Positions 9,863 through 18,159 of a stretch of DNA of 64,000 nt are shown here, piece by piece. The notes beneath the pieces were generated by a model. It searched no databases and had not been told where the DNA came from. It worked only from the letters and a program-made list of their open reading frames with translations. The stretch lies in NCBI RefSeq assembly GCF_022788715.1, contig NZ_CP085167.1:3221501-3285500 (forward strand). Reading direction: 5' to 3'. This DNA comes from Sulfitobacter sp. DSM 110093. GTDB taxonomy: Bacteria > Pseudomonadota > Alphaproteobacteria > Rhodobacterales > Rhodobacteraceae. Position numbers and translations under genes: made by a program. The number at the start of each line of letters is the position of its first letter. Within the stretch, counting starts at the first letter, position 1.

Positions 9863-11047
9863 CAGACTGCGCCCGTTCTTTTTGTGTCGTTGGACAAGTT
9901 TCCTTTGCACTGCGCCGGGCGGGATCATATGTGCGTGCGCGCCGAAGGTCGCGGTTTCAACCAGTCCTGGGAAGAAGGTTTCAAATTCTTCACGTTGCGC
10001 TGTGCCAATGGTTTTGATGGTGTCCGCATTCAGCAGGAAACTCTCGGCCGGGGCGCCTTCTGCATAGACGACATCGTGGTTTTCAAAGATGAGATGAAAG
10101 TACTCTACCTGCTCAACCTTCTCTTCGACAAATATACCGGGCAATTCGGTTAGCCGGATCGCAGCGACCAGCACAGTCGAAACACCGCACATCCGCTCCA
10201 CAATACCAGATTGCACCATCATACGGTGCTGGCGCGAGACGATAAGATCACGTTTGGGCAGCCCGGCCCCCAACGCTCCGGCAGCGATCCGTATCGGGTA
10301 AAGCTTGGGGTTCTTTGCGAATTCGGACGCATCGACACTGCGGCGCAGCGCGGTGACTAGCTTTTGATATCCGCCGCTTTGCGTCAGAATGCGCATCCCC
10401 GGGGTCAACGCCTCAACAGGAAGATCGCCCATATCGGTTGTGATCAATGTACCCCGCGTGAAACAGGCGACACCCGTAGAAACGAGATCGCCTTCCTCCT
10501 GCATCGTATCAATATCGGAATTCCATTTCAGACTTCCCAGCAGGCCGCCTTCGGGGAGGTCCGAGAAATCTACAGTCATCGTGGTAAACAGATCGCCCGC
10601 AGGCGGGCTGCCCGCCAGATTGACGATACCGGAATAGGTTACATCAAGATCGCCAGCTAAATCCTCAGATTCCTCGCCCAGCCGGAAGGGAAATCCACCA
10701 AGAGAACCGGGCGTAGAGCCGCCGTCTGGCGCGTCTTCTGCCGCGGTGGTCGTGTCAAATACGGAACTGGCAGGCTGCAGGTCAATCTGCATGGATGCCA
10801 GGGGTTTGGTGGTATCAAGATGGTGCCAATCAAAACCGAAAGACATCTCGGCATTGTCACCAACGGCTGCGCCGTTAGTGTAAGGGTCTGTCGCATACCA
10901 CGTCAGCGTTTCACTGGTGCCATCTGCATAGCTAAGCGTAACCCTAGCCCCCTCAAGATCGACGCCGCGCGAACTGGTATCGTCGCGTATCCCATGGACC
11001 GACTCATGGGGATCCTCATCTAGTCTATTGATCGTAATTGCGGGCAT
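9851..11047 (-). CDS. Hint domain-containing protein
   Basis: 398-residue protein of a kind common in Rhodobacteraceae. The N-terminal part (about 1-190) is acidic, Gly/Asp-rich and probably beta-structured. The Hint (Hedgehog/intein) module follows (about 195-340), beginning with the candidate nucleophile Cys in VACFTRGTLITTDMGDLPVE and containing LIVSRQHRMMV and VEYFHLIFENHDVVYAEG. Such Hint domains can self-cleave, but no downstream splicing partner is seen and the tail is short and basic. The ATG at 11047 follows AAGGTGGGG; a GTG at 11059 would place that site inside the gene. No signal peptide is evident, and type I secretion is possible. Confidence 0.85.
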   Translation of the reverse strand: MPAITINRLDEDPHESVHGIRDDTSSRGVDLEGARVTLSYADGTSETLTWYATDPYTNGAAVGDNAEMSFGFDWHHLDTTKPLASMQIDLQPASSVFDTTTAAEDAPDGGSTPGSLGGFPFRLGEESEDLAGDLDVTYSGIVNLAGSPPAGDLFTTMTVDFSDLPEGGLLGSLKWNSDIDTMQEEGDLVSTGVACFTRGTLITTDMGDLPVEALTPGMRILTQSGGYQKLVTALRRSVDASEFAKNPKLYPIRIAAGALGAGLPKRDLIVSRQHRMMVQSGIVERMCGVSTVLVAAIRLTELPGIFVEEKVEQVEYFHLIFENHDVVYAEGAPAESFLLNADTIKTIGTAQREEFETFFPGLVETATFGAHAHMIPPGAVQRKLVQRHKKNGRSLLSV

Positions 11048-11191
11048 GAACGTCCCCACCTTTTATAAATTACCTATCGACTGATCAGCATCAATAGCCG
11101 GACCCTACACCCAGATGCACTGAGTCGCGGTCTGTCAATAAGCTATCATTGCTTAGGGCTGAGGAAAGGGAATGACCAAAACAAGGGATTA

Positions 11192-11206
11192 TTAAGGCAA
11201 GATTAA
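11192..11206. promoter_or_regulatory. CtrA-like TTAA-N7-TTAA box upstream of the Hint-domain gene
   Basis: TTAA (11192-11195), seven bases, TTAA (11203-11206), 145 bases before the leftward Hint-domain start. The spacing is that of the alphaproteobacterial CtrA half-site pair. One such match could occur by chance in this much sequence. Confidence 0.35.
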
Positions 11207-11240
11207 GGCGCAAACTAAAACGTCATGCCCGCCGAAACGC

Positions 11241-11268
11241 AAAAAGCCCCGCCAAATGGCAGGGCTTT
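11241..11268 (-). terminator. Rho-independent terminator of rpmI-rplT
   Basis: On the minus strand, AAAGCCCTGCC / GGCGGGGCTTT with one G-U pair and an ATTT loop, then TTTTTGCG. It lies 23 bases after the rplT stop codon. Confidence 0.88.
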
Positions 11269-11290
11269 CGCAAATTCATAACGTGTCAGC

Positions 11291-11656
11291 TTAGGCTGCC
11301 AGTGCGTCCTGCGCCTGTTTGACGATCGCGCCAAAGGCTTCGGGCTCATGCACGGCCAGATCGGCCAGAACCTTACGGTCCACTTCGATACCGGCCAGCG
11401 ACAGACCGTTGATGAAGCGGCTGTATGTCAGCGCTTCGTCATGGCTACGCACGGCGGCGTTGATCCGCTGGATCCACAGAGCGCGGAAGTTGCGCTTGCG
11501 GTTCTTGCGGTCACGGGTTGCATATTGGTTGGCCTTGTCGACCGCCTGTGTGGCGACCTTAAAGACGTTCTTGCGCCGACCATAATAGCCTTTTGCGGCT
11601 TTGATGATCTTCTTGTGACGCGCGTGGGTGACTGTACCACCTTTTACTCGGGACAT
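11291..11656 (-). CDS. rplT: 50S ribosomal protein L20
   Basis: Large-subunit protein needed early in 50S assembly; in several bacteria it also represses its own operon. The 121-residue basic protein has the family start [20 protein letters not shown], the helical [20 protein letters not shown], and [18 protein letters not shown]. It follows rpmI by 15 bases. infC, often first in this operon elsewhere, is not present upstream here. Confidence 0.97.
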   Translation of the reverse strand: MSRVKGGTVTHARHKKIIKAAKGYYGRRKNVFKVATQAVDKANQYATRDRKNRKRNFRALWIQRINAAVRSHDEALTYSRFINGLSLAGIEVDRKVLADLAVHEPEAFGAIVKQAQDALAA

Positions 11657-11671
11657 CTCGGTACTCCTATA

Positions 11672-11872
11672 TCAGCGGGCGTAGGGCATGAAGCCCTTGA
11701 TGATCTTTGCATCGGGCTCGGACAGTGTTGTCGTGCCGCGTGCGTTACGGATGAACTTGTTGGTCCGTTTGATCATGCCGTGCTGTTTGCCAGCTTGGCT
11801 GCCGATGACCTTACCAGTCGCCGAGACCTTAAAGCGCTTTTTGGCGCTCGATTTCGTCTTCATCTTGGGCAT
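11672..11872 (-). CDS. rpmI: 50S ribosomal protein L35
   Basis: 66-residue basic large-subunit protein: [20 protein letters not shown] followed by [17 protein letters not shown], standard length and pattern. The ATG at 11872 gives this exact N-terminus; the open frame extends to 11980 without similarity. First gene of the rpmI-rplT transcript. The 135 bases upstream should hold the promoter and any L20 autoregulatory leader, but I could not confirm such a fold. Confidence 0.96.
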   Translation of the reverse strand: MPKMKTKSSAKKRFKVSATGKVIGSQAGKQHGMIKRTNKFIRNARGTTTLSEPDAKIIKGFMPYAR

Positions 11873-12007
11873 TTCCGTCTCCGTCTTTTGAGTTCGGTAT
11901 AAACACGACTCGGCATGCCACTTTGGGCCGGTCGTGCAGGCTAAGATGCGCCGTATAGGCGCGCTCGGACAAGGATGCAAGAGGTTTTGAGGGGGCGCTC
12001 GAAGGGC

Positions 12008-12232
12008 CTAGGGCAACAAATCCGCCGCGACCGAAACAAAGACATCCGGCAGGTTCTCAAACGAATAGCGCCCCGGATTTTCCCGCAACGCGTAAACGAT
12101 TAGCCCCCCGGCAATCATGATCGTGATGGTCGAAACGCGCGGCGACCGACGGTCGGTCACCGCAGAGAGTATCGAGGGGATCGACAACACCGCTAGAACG
12201 ATGCCGACAACCATCGCCAAATCAGAGTTCAT
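12008..12232 (-). CDS. Small membrane protein, hypothetical
   Basis: 74-residue protein with two predicted transmembrane helices (about 4-24, LAMVVGIVLAVLSIPSILSA, and about 34-51, VSTITIMIAGGLIVYAL) joined by the basic loop TDRRSPR. No family recognised. The ATG at 12232 is preferred over a GTG at 12238 because GGGGAGGG lies 5 bases upstream of it. It starts 27 bases after the pyk stop codon on the same strand and is probably co-transcribed with pyk. That is the only functional hint. Confidence 0.72.
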   Translation of the reverse strand: MNSDLAMVVGIVLAVLSIPSILSAVTDRRSPRVSTITIMIAGGLIVYALRENPGRYSFENLPDVFVSVAADLLP

Positions 12233-12259
12233 GCGCACCCTCCCCTTGTTCGGGAAAGG

Positions 12260-13705
12260 TTACTCCGGATCAGACGCGTAAATCAAACGTTCGTCGCAGG
12301 GGGCCACGCGCAGGATGTTGGTGCTGCCCGGGACGTTGAAGGGCACCCCTGCTGTCACGACAATATGATCCTCTGGTCCGGCGTAACCCTCTGACAAAGC
12401 AGAGCGTGCCGCGCTGAGGACAGCGAGTTTAAACCGATCATGCCCATCGGTGATGATGCAGTTCGTTCCCCAGCTTAGCGCCAGACGGCGGGCGGTATTC
12501 ACCAGCGGCGATAGCGCGATGATCGGCACACGGGGCCGTTCGCGTGCGGTCAGCAACGCGGTGGTGCCGGACTGTGTAAAGCAGCAAATCGCTTTAATGT
12601 CCGTCGTCTCGGCAATCTCACGCGCGGCGGCGACGATGCCATCGGCCACGGTGGTACGCACAGCGGTACGCGAGGATTCAATGATCTGCGTGTAGGTCGG
12701 ATCGGCCTCAACTTCTTGGGCGACATTGTCCATCGTTGCCACAGCTTCCAGTGGGTAATCGCCGGCAGCGGACTCGGCGCTCAGCATCACGGCGTCCGCG
12801 CCTTCATAGATCGCGGTGGCCACGTCAGACACCTCGGCGCGGGTGGGCATCGGGCTTTCGATCATCGATTCGAGCATCTGAGTCGCCACGATCACCGGCT
12901 TGGCTGCCGCGCGACATTTGCGCACCAGACGCTTTTGGATCGGCGGCACGTTCTGCACTGGCAGCTCCACACCCAGATCGCCACGCGCCACCATGATGCC
13001 ATCGCTGACATCAAGGATCGCCTCAAAACGCTCGACCGCGGCGGGCTTTTCGATTTTGGACAGGATCGCCGCCCGACCTTTGACCAGATCACGCGCTTCG
13101 GTCACATCTTCGGGCCGCTGCACAAAGCTCAGCGCAAGCCAATCGACACCCAACTCACAAACGAATTCCAAATCTGCCCGATCTTTTTCCGACAGGGCGG
13201 CCAGCGGCAGCAGCACGTCGGGCACGTTCACGCCCTTACGGTTCGAAATCACACCGCCTGTCACCACCTCGCAATTCGCGAAATCGGGGCCACAGTCGCG
13301 CACCTTCAGACGGATTTTGCCATCGTTAACCAGCAGACTCGCGCCCGCCTCTAACGCCGCGAAAATTTCAGGATGCGGCAGGCAAACGCGGTTCACATCG
13401 CCCGGTGTTTCATCAAGGTCCAGCCGGAAGGCAGCGCCCTCTTCCAACGTGGGGCCGTCCCCCTCAAACACGCCGACGCGCAGCTTTGGCCCTTGAAGGT
13501 CAGCCAAAATACCGATCGCGCCGCCGGTCTCTTTTTCAATCTCACGGATGATACGATGTTTTTCACGGATCTCGTCGTGGCTGCCGTGGCTCATGTTCAG
13601 CCGAAAGACATCCGCCCCCGCTTCGTGCAATGCCCCGATCACCTCGCGTGTTTCCGAGGCTGGCCCCAAAGTGGCCACGATCTTTACATTGCGCAAACGT
13701 CTCAT
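12260..13705 (-). CDS. pyk: Pyruvate kinase
   Basis: Converts phosphoenolpyruvate and ADP to pyruvate and ATP. The 481-residue protein shows family landmarks in order: VKIVATLGPASE (about 7-18), the K+/nucleotide region FRLNMSHGSHDEI, the catalytic lysine in ILSKIEKPAAVERF (about residue 218), the metal site MVARGDLGVELP, and TQMLESMIESPMPTRAE. The small domain (about 70-165) and C-terminal domain (about 345-475) are complete. A 16-base palindrome upstream suggests control by a LacI-type regulator. A small membrane-protein gene follows. Confidence 0.97.
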   Translation of the reverse strand: MRRLRNVKIVATLGPASETREVIGALHEAGADVFRLNMSHGSHDEIREKHRIIREIEKETGGAIGILADLQGPKLRVGVFEGDGPTLEEGAAFRLDLDETPGDVNRVCLPHPEIFAALEAGASLLVNDGKIRLKVRDCGPDFANCEVVTGGVISNRKGVNVPDVLLPLAALSEKDRADLEFVCELGVDWLALSFVQRPEDVTEARDLVKGRAAILSKIEKPAAVERFEAILDVSDGIMVARGDLGVELPVQNVPPIQKRLVRKCRAAAKPVIVATQMLESMIESPMPTRAEVSDVATAIYEGADAVMLSAESAAGDYPLEAVATMDNVAQEVEADPTYTQIIESSRTAVRTTVADGIVAAAREIAETTDIKAICCFTQSGTTALLTARERPRVPIIALSPLVNTARRLALSWGTNCIITDGHDRFKLAVLSAARSALSEGYAGPEDHIVVTAGVPFNVPGSTNILRVAPCDERLIYASDPE

Positions 13706-13741
13706 ATCTGTTCCTTCGTATCCTGTGTCGCCCCACGGGGA

Positions 13742-13770
13742 ATGTTAACGGTAACATCGACTTGTCGATG
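13742..13770. promoter_or_regulatory. Palindromic operator(s) upstream of pyk
   Basis: ATGTTA-ACGG-TAACAT (13742-13757) has perfect 6-base arms and matches the TGTTANCGNTAACA class bound by LacI-family sugar regulators. It is overlapped by a second perfect palindrome, CATCGAC-TT-GTCGATG (13755-13770). Both lie 37-65 bases before the pyk ATG, where they could block or activate the promoter. Confidence 0.65.
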
Positions 13771-13858
13771 GCCTACCGTCCCGATGTGTGCCTGTCAAAG
13801 GTTTCATCAGAATGACGGCCTATCGCCATGCCGTCCAGCATTATGAAAAGGAGCTGCC

Positions 13859-14170
13859 ATGCCCAGCCAACAAGAGATCGAACTGCAAGCCGCCGCCTTT
13901 CGCCGGTTGCAAAAGCACCTGATGGAAGACCGAACCGATGTACAAAACATCGACATGATGAACCTCGCCGGGTTTTGCCGCAACTGCCTGTCGCGCTGGT
14001 ATCAAGAGGCCGCAAACGAGCGTGGCATCGAGATGGGCAAAGACGAGGCGCGCGAACTGTTCTACGGGATGACCATGGACGATTGGAAAGCCAATTATCA
14101 GACCGACGCGAAGGACAGCCAGAAAGAGGCGTTCAAGACTGCCTTCGAGGAAAACGTCGGGAAGAGCTAA
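13859..14170 (+). CDS. DUF1244 domain-containing protein
   Basis: 103-residue cytoplasmic protein of the DUF1244 family, which is uncharacterised. The pattern AAFRRLQKHLMEDRTDVQNI then MMNLAGFCRNCLSRWY and ELFYGMTMDDWKANYQ spans the whole family domain, including the CRNC pair (about residues 40-43) that could bind a metal or be redox active. AAAAGGAG lies 7-8 bases before the ATG. It is divergent from pyk across 153 bases and has no obvious operon partner. Confidence 0.9.
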   Translation: MPSQQEIELQAAAFRRLQKHLMEDRTDVQNIDMMNLAGFCRNCLSRWYQEAANERGIEMGKDEARELFYGMTMDDWKANYQTDAKDSQKEAFKTAFEENVGKS

Positions 14171-14308
14171 ATTAGGCCAGCGAATCGAAACAATACCTGA
14201 TTCAAGCTCATCATTGACCGCATGGAAGAGACAAAAAGCTTACATGCGGCTTGATTGAAACTTACATCCGGGCAAGCATCCAACGCATTCTTTTCAGGAG
14301 ATTGCACC

Positions 14309-15295
14309 ATGCTTGCCCTTTTCGCTTTACCTGCATTGTTGGGCCTCGGCCTTATCTTCAATATCATCGACAACGATTCAGAAGAGGATCGCCCCGAAGA
14401 CCCGCCCGAGCCGCCGGATACTTTGTTTGTGCCCGATGGTGTCGAATCCTTTCGTGGCACCGATGGCGATGACATCATCGTCGCGCGGGATGATGGCGGA
14501 TTTATAGCGGGGCGTGAGGGCGAAGATACGATTACCGGAAGTGGCAACGTCGATGATATCGCAGGCCACGAGGGCGATGATGTTATCGACTCCCGTGGTG
14601 GCGACGACCGGGTTTGGGGTGACTTCGGCGATGACACGATCACCTTGGGCGACGGTGCAGATCGCGGCATCGGCGGCAATGGCGATGATAGCATCGATGG
14701 CGGCGCGGGCGATGACCATATAAGCGGCGAGAACGACGATGACACGCTGATCGGCGGCGCGGGCAACGACACGCTTACCGGGGGGTATGGTGATGATCTA
14801 ATCTACATGGGTGAGGGCGACGATAGCGGCGCGGCCTATGGTTTGGTGACTTGGGGCAATGATACGGTCTATGGTGGGACGGGCGATGATGTCATCCTCG
14901 AAGGCCGAGGCTATGACGCGCTTTATGGTGAAGCGGGTGACGACGTGATCCGCGCGTTGGACGGCACCAGCTCCCCTGATACGGTCGATGGCGGGACAGG
15001 CAACGATCATCTACTGCTTGATGATGGCGACATAGGCACGGGCGGCGACGGCGAAGACCTTTTTAGCCTCAATCATTCGGACTATGCCGAAGAACCAGCG
15101 ATCATAATCACCGATTTCAATACCGACGACGATCTACTCTCCATCGATACATATTCAACCGATCTGGTGGAGTTGATCCACGACCCAGATCGCGCAGCCG
15201 TTTTGGTGCAAAGAACGGGCGTGACCCTCGGCATATTAGAAGGGCTAAGCGAGGCGGACATTCCGAACATCAGCCTCGTGGAAATCGCCGCCTAA
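14309..15295 (+). CDS. RTX (hemolysin-type calcium-binding) repeat protein
   Basis: 328-residue acidic protein. An N-terminal hydrophobic stretch (LALFALPALLGLGLIFNII, residues 2-20) is followed by an Asp/Glu/Pro linker (about 21-40) and then an array of Gly/Asp nonapeptides of GGxGxD type (about 48-255), for example DGGAGDDHISGENDDD and LIGGAGNDTLTGGYGDD. These fold as calcium-binding beta-rolls. A C-terminal part (about 265-328) lacks repeats. The ATG at 14309 follows CAGGAG; a TTG at 14255 is unlikely. The N-terminal hydrophobic segment is unusual for a type I secretion substrate and suggests membrane anchoring. No enzymatic domain is visible. Confidence 0.87.
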   Translation: MLALFALPALLGLGLIFNIIDNDSEEDRPEDPPEPPDTLFVPDGVESFRGTDGDDIIVARDDGGFIAGREGEDTITGSGNVDDIAGHEGDDVIDSRGGDDRVWGDFGDDTITLGDGADRGIGGNGDDSIDGGAGDDHISGENDDDTLIGGAGNDTLTGGYGDDLIYMGEGDDSGAAYGLVTWGNDTVYGGTGDDVILEGRGYDALYGEAGDDVIRALDGTSSPDTVDGGTGNDHLLLDDGDIGTGGDGEDLFSLNHSDYAEEPAIIITDFNTDDDLLSIDTYSTDLVELIHDPDRAAVLVQRTGVTLGILEGLSEADIPNISLVEIAA

Positions 15296-15312
15296 CCGCA
15301 AACAGGGGGCCG

Positions 15313-15771
15313 CTAAAACAGGTAGAGTACGAGCCAATCCGCCTTAAGCGCGGGCCGCTCTGCTCCCTCGACCTCAACCGTGGCGGCGAAACGGGTCATC
15401 AGGTTGCCCCGCCCCCGCGTCTGCGCCTCGGCCAATGTGAACCGCCCTCGGATACGCTTGCCTGAATGCACAGGCGCTATGAACCGCACGCTGTCGAACC
15501 CATAGTTGATCGACGCCTTTGCCCCCGCAATCGTCGGCAACGCACCGTAAGCCATGCCAGACATCATCGACAAAGTGAGCATCCCATGCGCCACGGTGCC
15601 GCCGAAATCGGTATCTGCGGCGCGGACCGGATCGACATGGATAAACTGATGATCTTCGGTCACATCGGCAAAGGCGTCGATCCGCGCCTGATCCATCATG
15701 AACCAAGGCGAGATGCCCAATTCACGGCCCACGGCGGCTTCCATCTCTGCCCGGTCAATCTCTCTGCGCAT
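15313..15771 (-). CDS. MaoC family dehydratase
   Basis: 152-residue single hot-dog-fold protein of the MaoC type, expected to hydrate an enoyl-CoA. The signature is present: FADVTEDHQFIHVDP (about 46-60, with the catalytic Asp/His pair) and FGGTVAHGMLTLSMM (about 68-82). The ATG at 15771 follows AGGAGG by 7 bases; a longer frame to 15843 is disregarded. It is flanked by convergent and divergent neighbours, so the substrate cannot be inferred from context. Confidence 0.88.
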   Translation of the reverse strand: MRREIDRAEMEAAVGRELGISPWFMMDQARIDAFADVTEDHQFIHVDPVRAADTDFGGTVAHGMLTLSMMSGMAYGALPTIAGAKASINYGFDSVRFIAPVHSGKRIRGRFTLAEAQTRGRGNLMTRFAATVEVEGAERPALKADWLVLYLF

Positions 15772-15877
15772 CACTGCCTCCTGTTTGCGCCAGTCTAGCC
15801 GCGCGGCCCGTAGCTGCGAAAGCCCTTGCGCCCGGCGGGACATCTCTCATGCTGGATGAAACCAAAGCGGAGACATC

Positions 15878-16321
15878 ATGAACACCCCAATCCTCGCTCT
15901 TATCATCGTGGCCGTCGCAGGGGCCGCCGTGGCGTTGCAGACGCCGATCAACGCCGCCTTGGGCCGCAACATCGGCAGCGGGGTCGCTGCGGCGGCGGTG
16001 TCCTTTGGCGTGGGTTTGGCGATCCTGCTGGCGGTGCTGCTGCTGCGGGGCGAGTTGGGCGCCCTGCCCCGCGCGGCTTCGGCTTCGCCGGTCATGCTGC
16101 TGGGTGGTGTGCTGGGAGCATTCTACGTCTGGTCGGTGCTCTGGTCGATCCCGACGCTGGGGGCGCTTACAGTGATCTCGGCGCTGATCCTCGGCCAACT
16201 CAGCGCAGCACTGGTGATTGATGCGACGGGGCTTTTAGGCCTGACGGTGCAGGCCATCACCCCCACCCGCATCGCCGCCGCCGCGCTGGTGGCGGCGGGG
16301 CTGGTTTTATCGCGGTTCTAA
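15878..16321 (+). CDS. DMT superfamily half-transporter (DUF606/YdcZ type)
   Basis: 147-residue inner-membrane protein with about five hydrophobic helices, starting NTPILALIIVAVAGAAVALQ and containing TPINAALGR, FGVGLAILLAVLLL and GGVLGAFYVWSVLWSIPTLG. Length and pattern fit the DUF606 branch of the drug/metabolite transporter superfamily, whose members may act as dimers of half-size units. The substrate is unknown. It ends 3 bases before the stop of the leftward dat gene, so the two converge. Confidence 0.85.
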   Translation: MNTPILALIIVAVAGAAVALQTPINAALGRNIGSGVAAAAVSFGVGLAILLAVLLLRGELGALPRAASASPVMLLGGVLGAFYVWSVLWSIPTLGALTVISALILGQLSAALVIDATGLLGLTVQAITPTRIAAAALVAAGLVLSRF

Positions 16322-16324
16322 AGC

Positions 16325-17185
16325 TCAGATCGCGGTTTTGCGCATCTCTTCGAGATAGATTTCACGCAAACGAGGCGCCAGCTTGCCCGGCGTGCCGCTG
16401 CCGATCTTGGCCCCGTCAATCTCGACCACGGGGGTCACAAAAGCGCTGGCCGAGGTCACAAACGCTTCATCCGCTTGCTGCGCCTCTTCGATGGTAAAAC
16501 TGCGTTCTTCCACCTGCATCTGCGCCTCACGGGCCAGTTCGAGCACCGCCTTGCGGGTGATGCCGTGCAGGATATCGCTGGAGGTCTCGCGCGTGACGAT
16601 CTTGCCGTCCTTCACGATATAGGCGTTGTTCGATGTGCCCTCGGTGACGAAACCGTCTTCGACCATCCAAGCGTCTTCGACACCGGCCTTCTTGGCCATC
16701 ATCTTGCCCATCGACGGGTAGAGAAGCTGCACCGTTTTGATATCACGGCGGCCCCAGCGGATGTCTTCGATGCTGATGACGCGGATGCCATCACGGGCGG
16801 CAGGGTTGTCGGCCAGACCCGGTTTCGACTGGGTGAACAGAACCAGCGACGGCGCGGTGGTGTCGGGATCGGGGAAGGCGAAATCGCGGTCACCATCCGA
16901 CCCGCGCGTGACCTGAAGGTAGATCAGCCCGTCTTTGATGTCATTCAGCCGCACCAATTCGCGATGAATCTCCAGCAGCTCCTCGGTCGTCGCGGGCGCG
17001 CGCATGTCGAGTTCGTTCATCGAGCGCGTCAGCCGTTCGGCGTGGCCGCCAAAGGCGATCAGCTTGCCGTCCAGCACGCTCGTCACCTCATAGACCCCAT
17101 CCGCCATCAGGAATCCCCGGTCAAAGATCGAGACCTTGGCCTGATCCTCGGGCAGGTATTCGCCGTTTACATAGACAGTTCGCAT
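16325..17185 (-). CDS. dat: D-amino-acid transaminase
   Basis: PLP enzyme of fold type IV moving the amino group from D-amino acids to 2-oxoglutarate to give D-glutamate. The 286-residue protein has the N-terminal VYVNGEYLPEDQAKVSIFDRGF, the substrate region LQVTRGSDGDRDFAFPD, the PLP lysine in RRDIKTVQLLYPS (about residue 147), and the phosphate-binding TEGTSNNAYIVKDG. The ATG at 17185 begins 2 bases after the dgcA stop, so it is the third gene of dgcN-dgcA-dat. Its product D-Glu is the substrate of DgcN, which makes the operon metabolically coherent. A branched-chain or ADC-lyase role is less likely given the neighbours. Confidence 0.9.
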   Translation of the reverse strand: MRTVYVNGEYLPEDQAKVSIFDRGFLMADGVYEVTSVLDGKLIAFGGHAERLTRSMNELDMRAPATTEELLEIHRELVRLNDIKDGLIYLQVTRGSDGDRDFAFPDPDTTAPSLVLFTQSKPGLADNPAARDGIRVISIEDIRWGRRDIKTVQLLYPSMGKMMAKKAGVEDAWMVEDGFVTEGTSNNAYIVKDGKIVTRETSSDILHGITRKAVLELAREAQMQVEERSFTIEEAQQADEAFVTSASAFVTPVVEIDGAKIGSGTPGKLAPRLREIYLEEMRKTAI

Positions 17186-17187
17186 GG

Positions 17188-18159
17188 TCACCCCCAGAGC
17201 GCGGCGGCGGGGGGATGCACGCCCGCGCCGTCGAATTTCAAAGCATTGTCGCGGTCTTCGGCCAGAAGCAGCGGGCCGTCAAGGTCCACGACCTTCGCAC
17301 CTTGGGCGACCAGCGTCGCCGGAGCCATTGCCAGCGACGATCCGACCATGCAACCGACCATCACGTCGAAGCCTTGGGCAAGTGCCGCATCGCGCAGCGC
17401 CAGCGCCTCGGTCAGCCCGCCGGTCTTGTCGAGCTTGATGTTCACCACATCGTATTTGCCCTTGAGGCCCGGCAGGCTGGCGCGGTCATGGCAGCTTTCA
17501 TCCGCGCAGACGGGTACGGGGCGGTCCATGCCCAAGAGCGCGTCGTCGTCCCCTGCGGGCAAGGGTTGCTCCACCAATGCCACACCAAGGCGCACCAGAT
17601 GCGGCGCAAGGTCGGCGTAGACCTCTGCCGACCAGCCCTCATTGGCGTCGATGATGATGGTGGCATCGGGCGCACCTGCGCGCACGGCTTCGAGCCGGGG
17701 CATGTCATCTGGCGTGCCGAGCTTGATCTTAAGCAGGGGCCGATGGCTATGTTTCGCGGCCTGCGCCCGCATCGCTTCGGGGTCGTCCAGTGACAGGGTA
17801 TAGGCTGTGACTTCCGGCCCCGGCGCGGTCAGCCCGGCCAGTTCCCAAACGCGCTTGCCCGCACGTTTGGCCTCCAGATCCCACAGCGCGCAATCCACTG
17901 CATTACGGGCAGCACCCGCCGGCAGCAGATCAATGAGCGCTTGCCGCGTGATATCGTCAGGCAGGCCGTTGATCTCAGCCGCGACCGATTCGAGCGTTTC
18001 ATCGTAGCGGGCATAGGGCACACATTCGCCCCAGCCGGTCACGCCACCATCGGTGATGCGCACGGTCAGCACTTTGGCCTCGGTCCGCGAACCACGGCTG
18101 ATGGTAAAGACCTGCGCCAGTTTGAACGTATCTGCGGTAACGTCGATCTGCATGCTCAC
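17188..18159 (-). CDS. dgcA: N-acetyl-D-glutamate racemase (enolase superfamily, DgcA)
   Basis: 323-residue enolase-superfamily member, close to dipeptide epimerases. DgcA proteins racemise N-acetyl-D-glutamate to the L form. Visible catalytic elements: the Lys pair region PLLKIKLGTPDD (about residue 150), metal ligands in IIIDANEGWS, LVEQPLPAGDDDA and VCADESCHDRA, and the second catalytic lysine in VNIKLDKTGG. The N-terminal capping domain covers about residues 1-115. Its start overlaps the dgcN stop by 4 bases (ATGA). A dipeptide epimerase function is the alternative, but the adjacent dgcN and dat favour D-glutamate metabolism. Confidence 0.9.
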   Translation of the reverse strand: MSMQIDVTADTFKLAQVFTISRGSRTEAKVLTVRITDGGVTGWGECVPYARYDETLESVAAEINGLPDDITRQALIDLLPAGAARNAVDCALWDLEAKRAGKRVWELAGLTAPGPEVTAYTLSLDDPEAMRAQAAKHSHRPLLKIKLGTPDDMPRLEAVRAGAPDATIIIDANEGWSAEVYADLAPHLVRLGVALVEQPLPAGDDDALLGMDRPVPVCADESCHDRASLPGLKGKYDVVNIKLDKTGGLTEALALRDAALAQGFDVMVGCMVGSSLAMAPATLVAQGAKVVDLDGPLLLAEDRDNALKFDGAGVHPPAAALWG

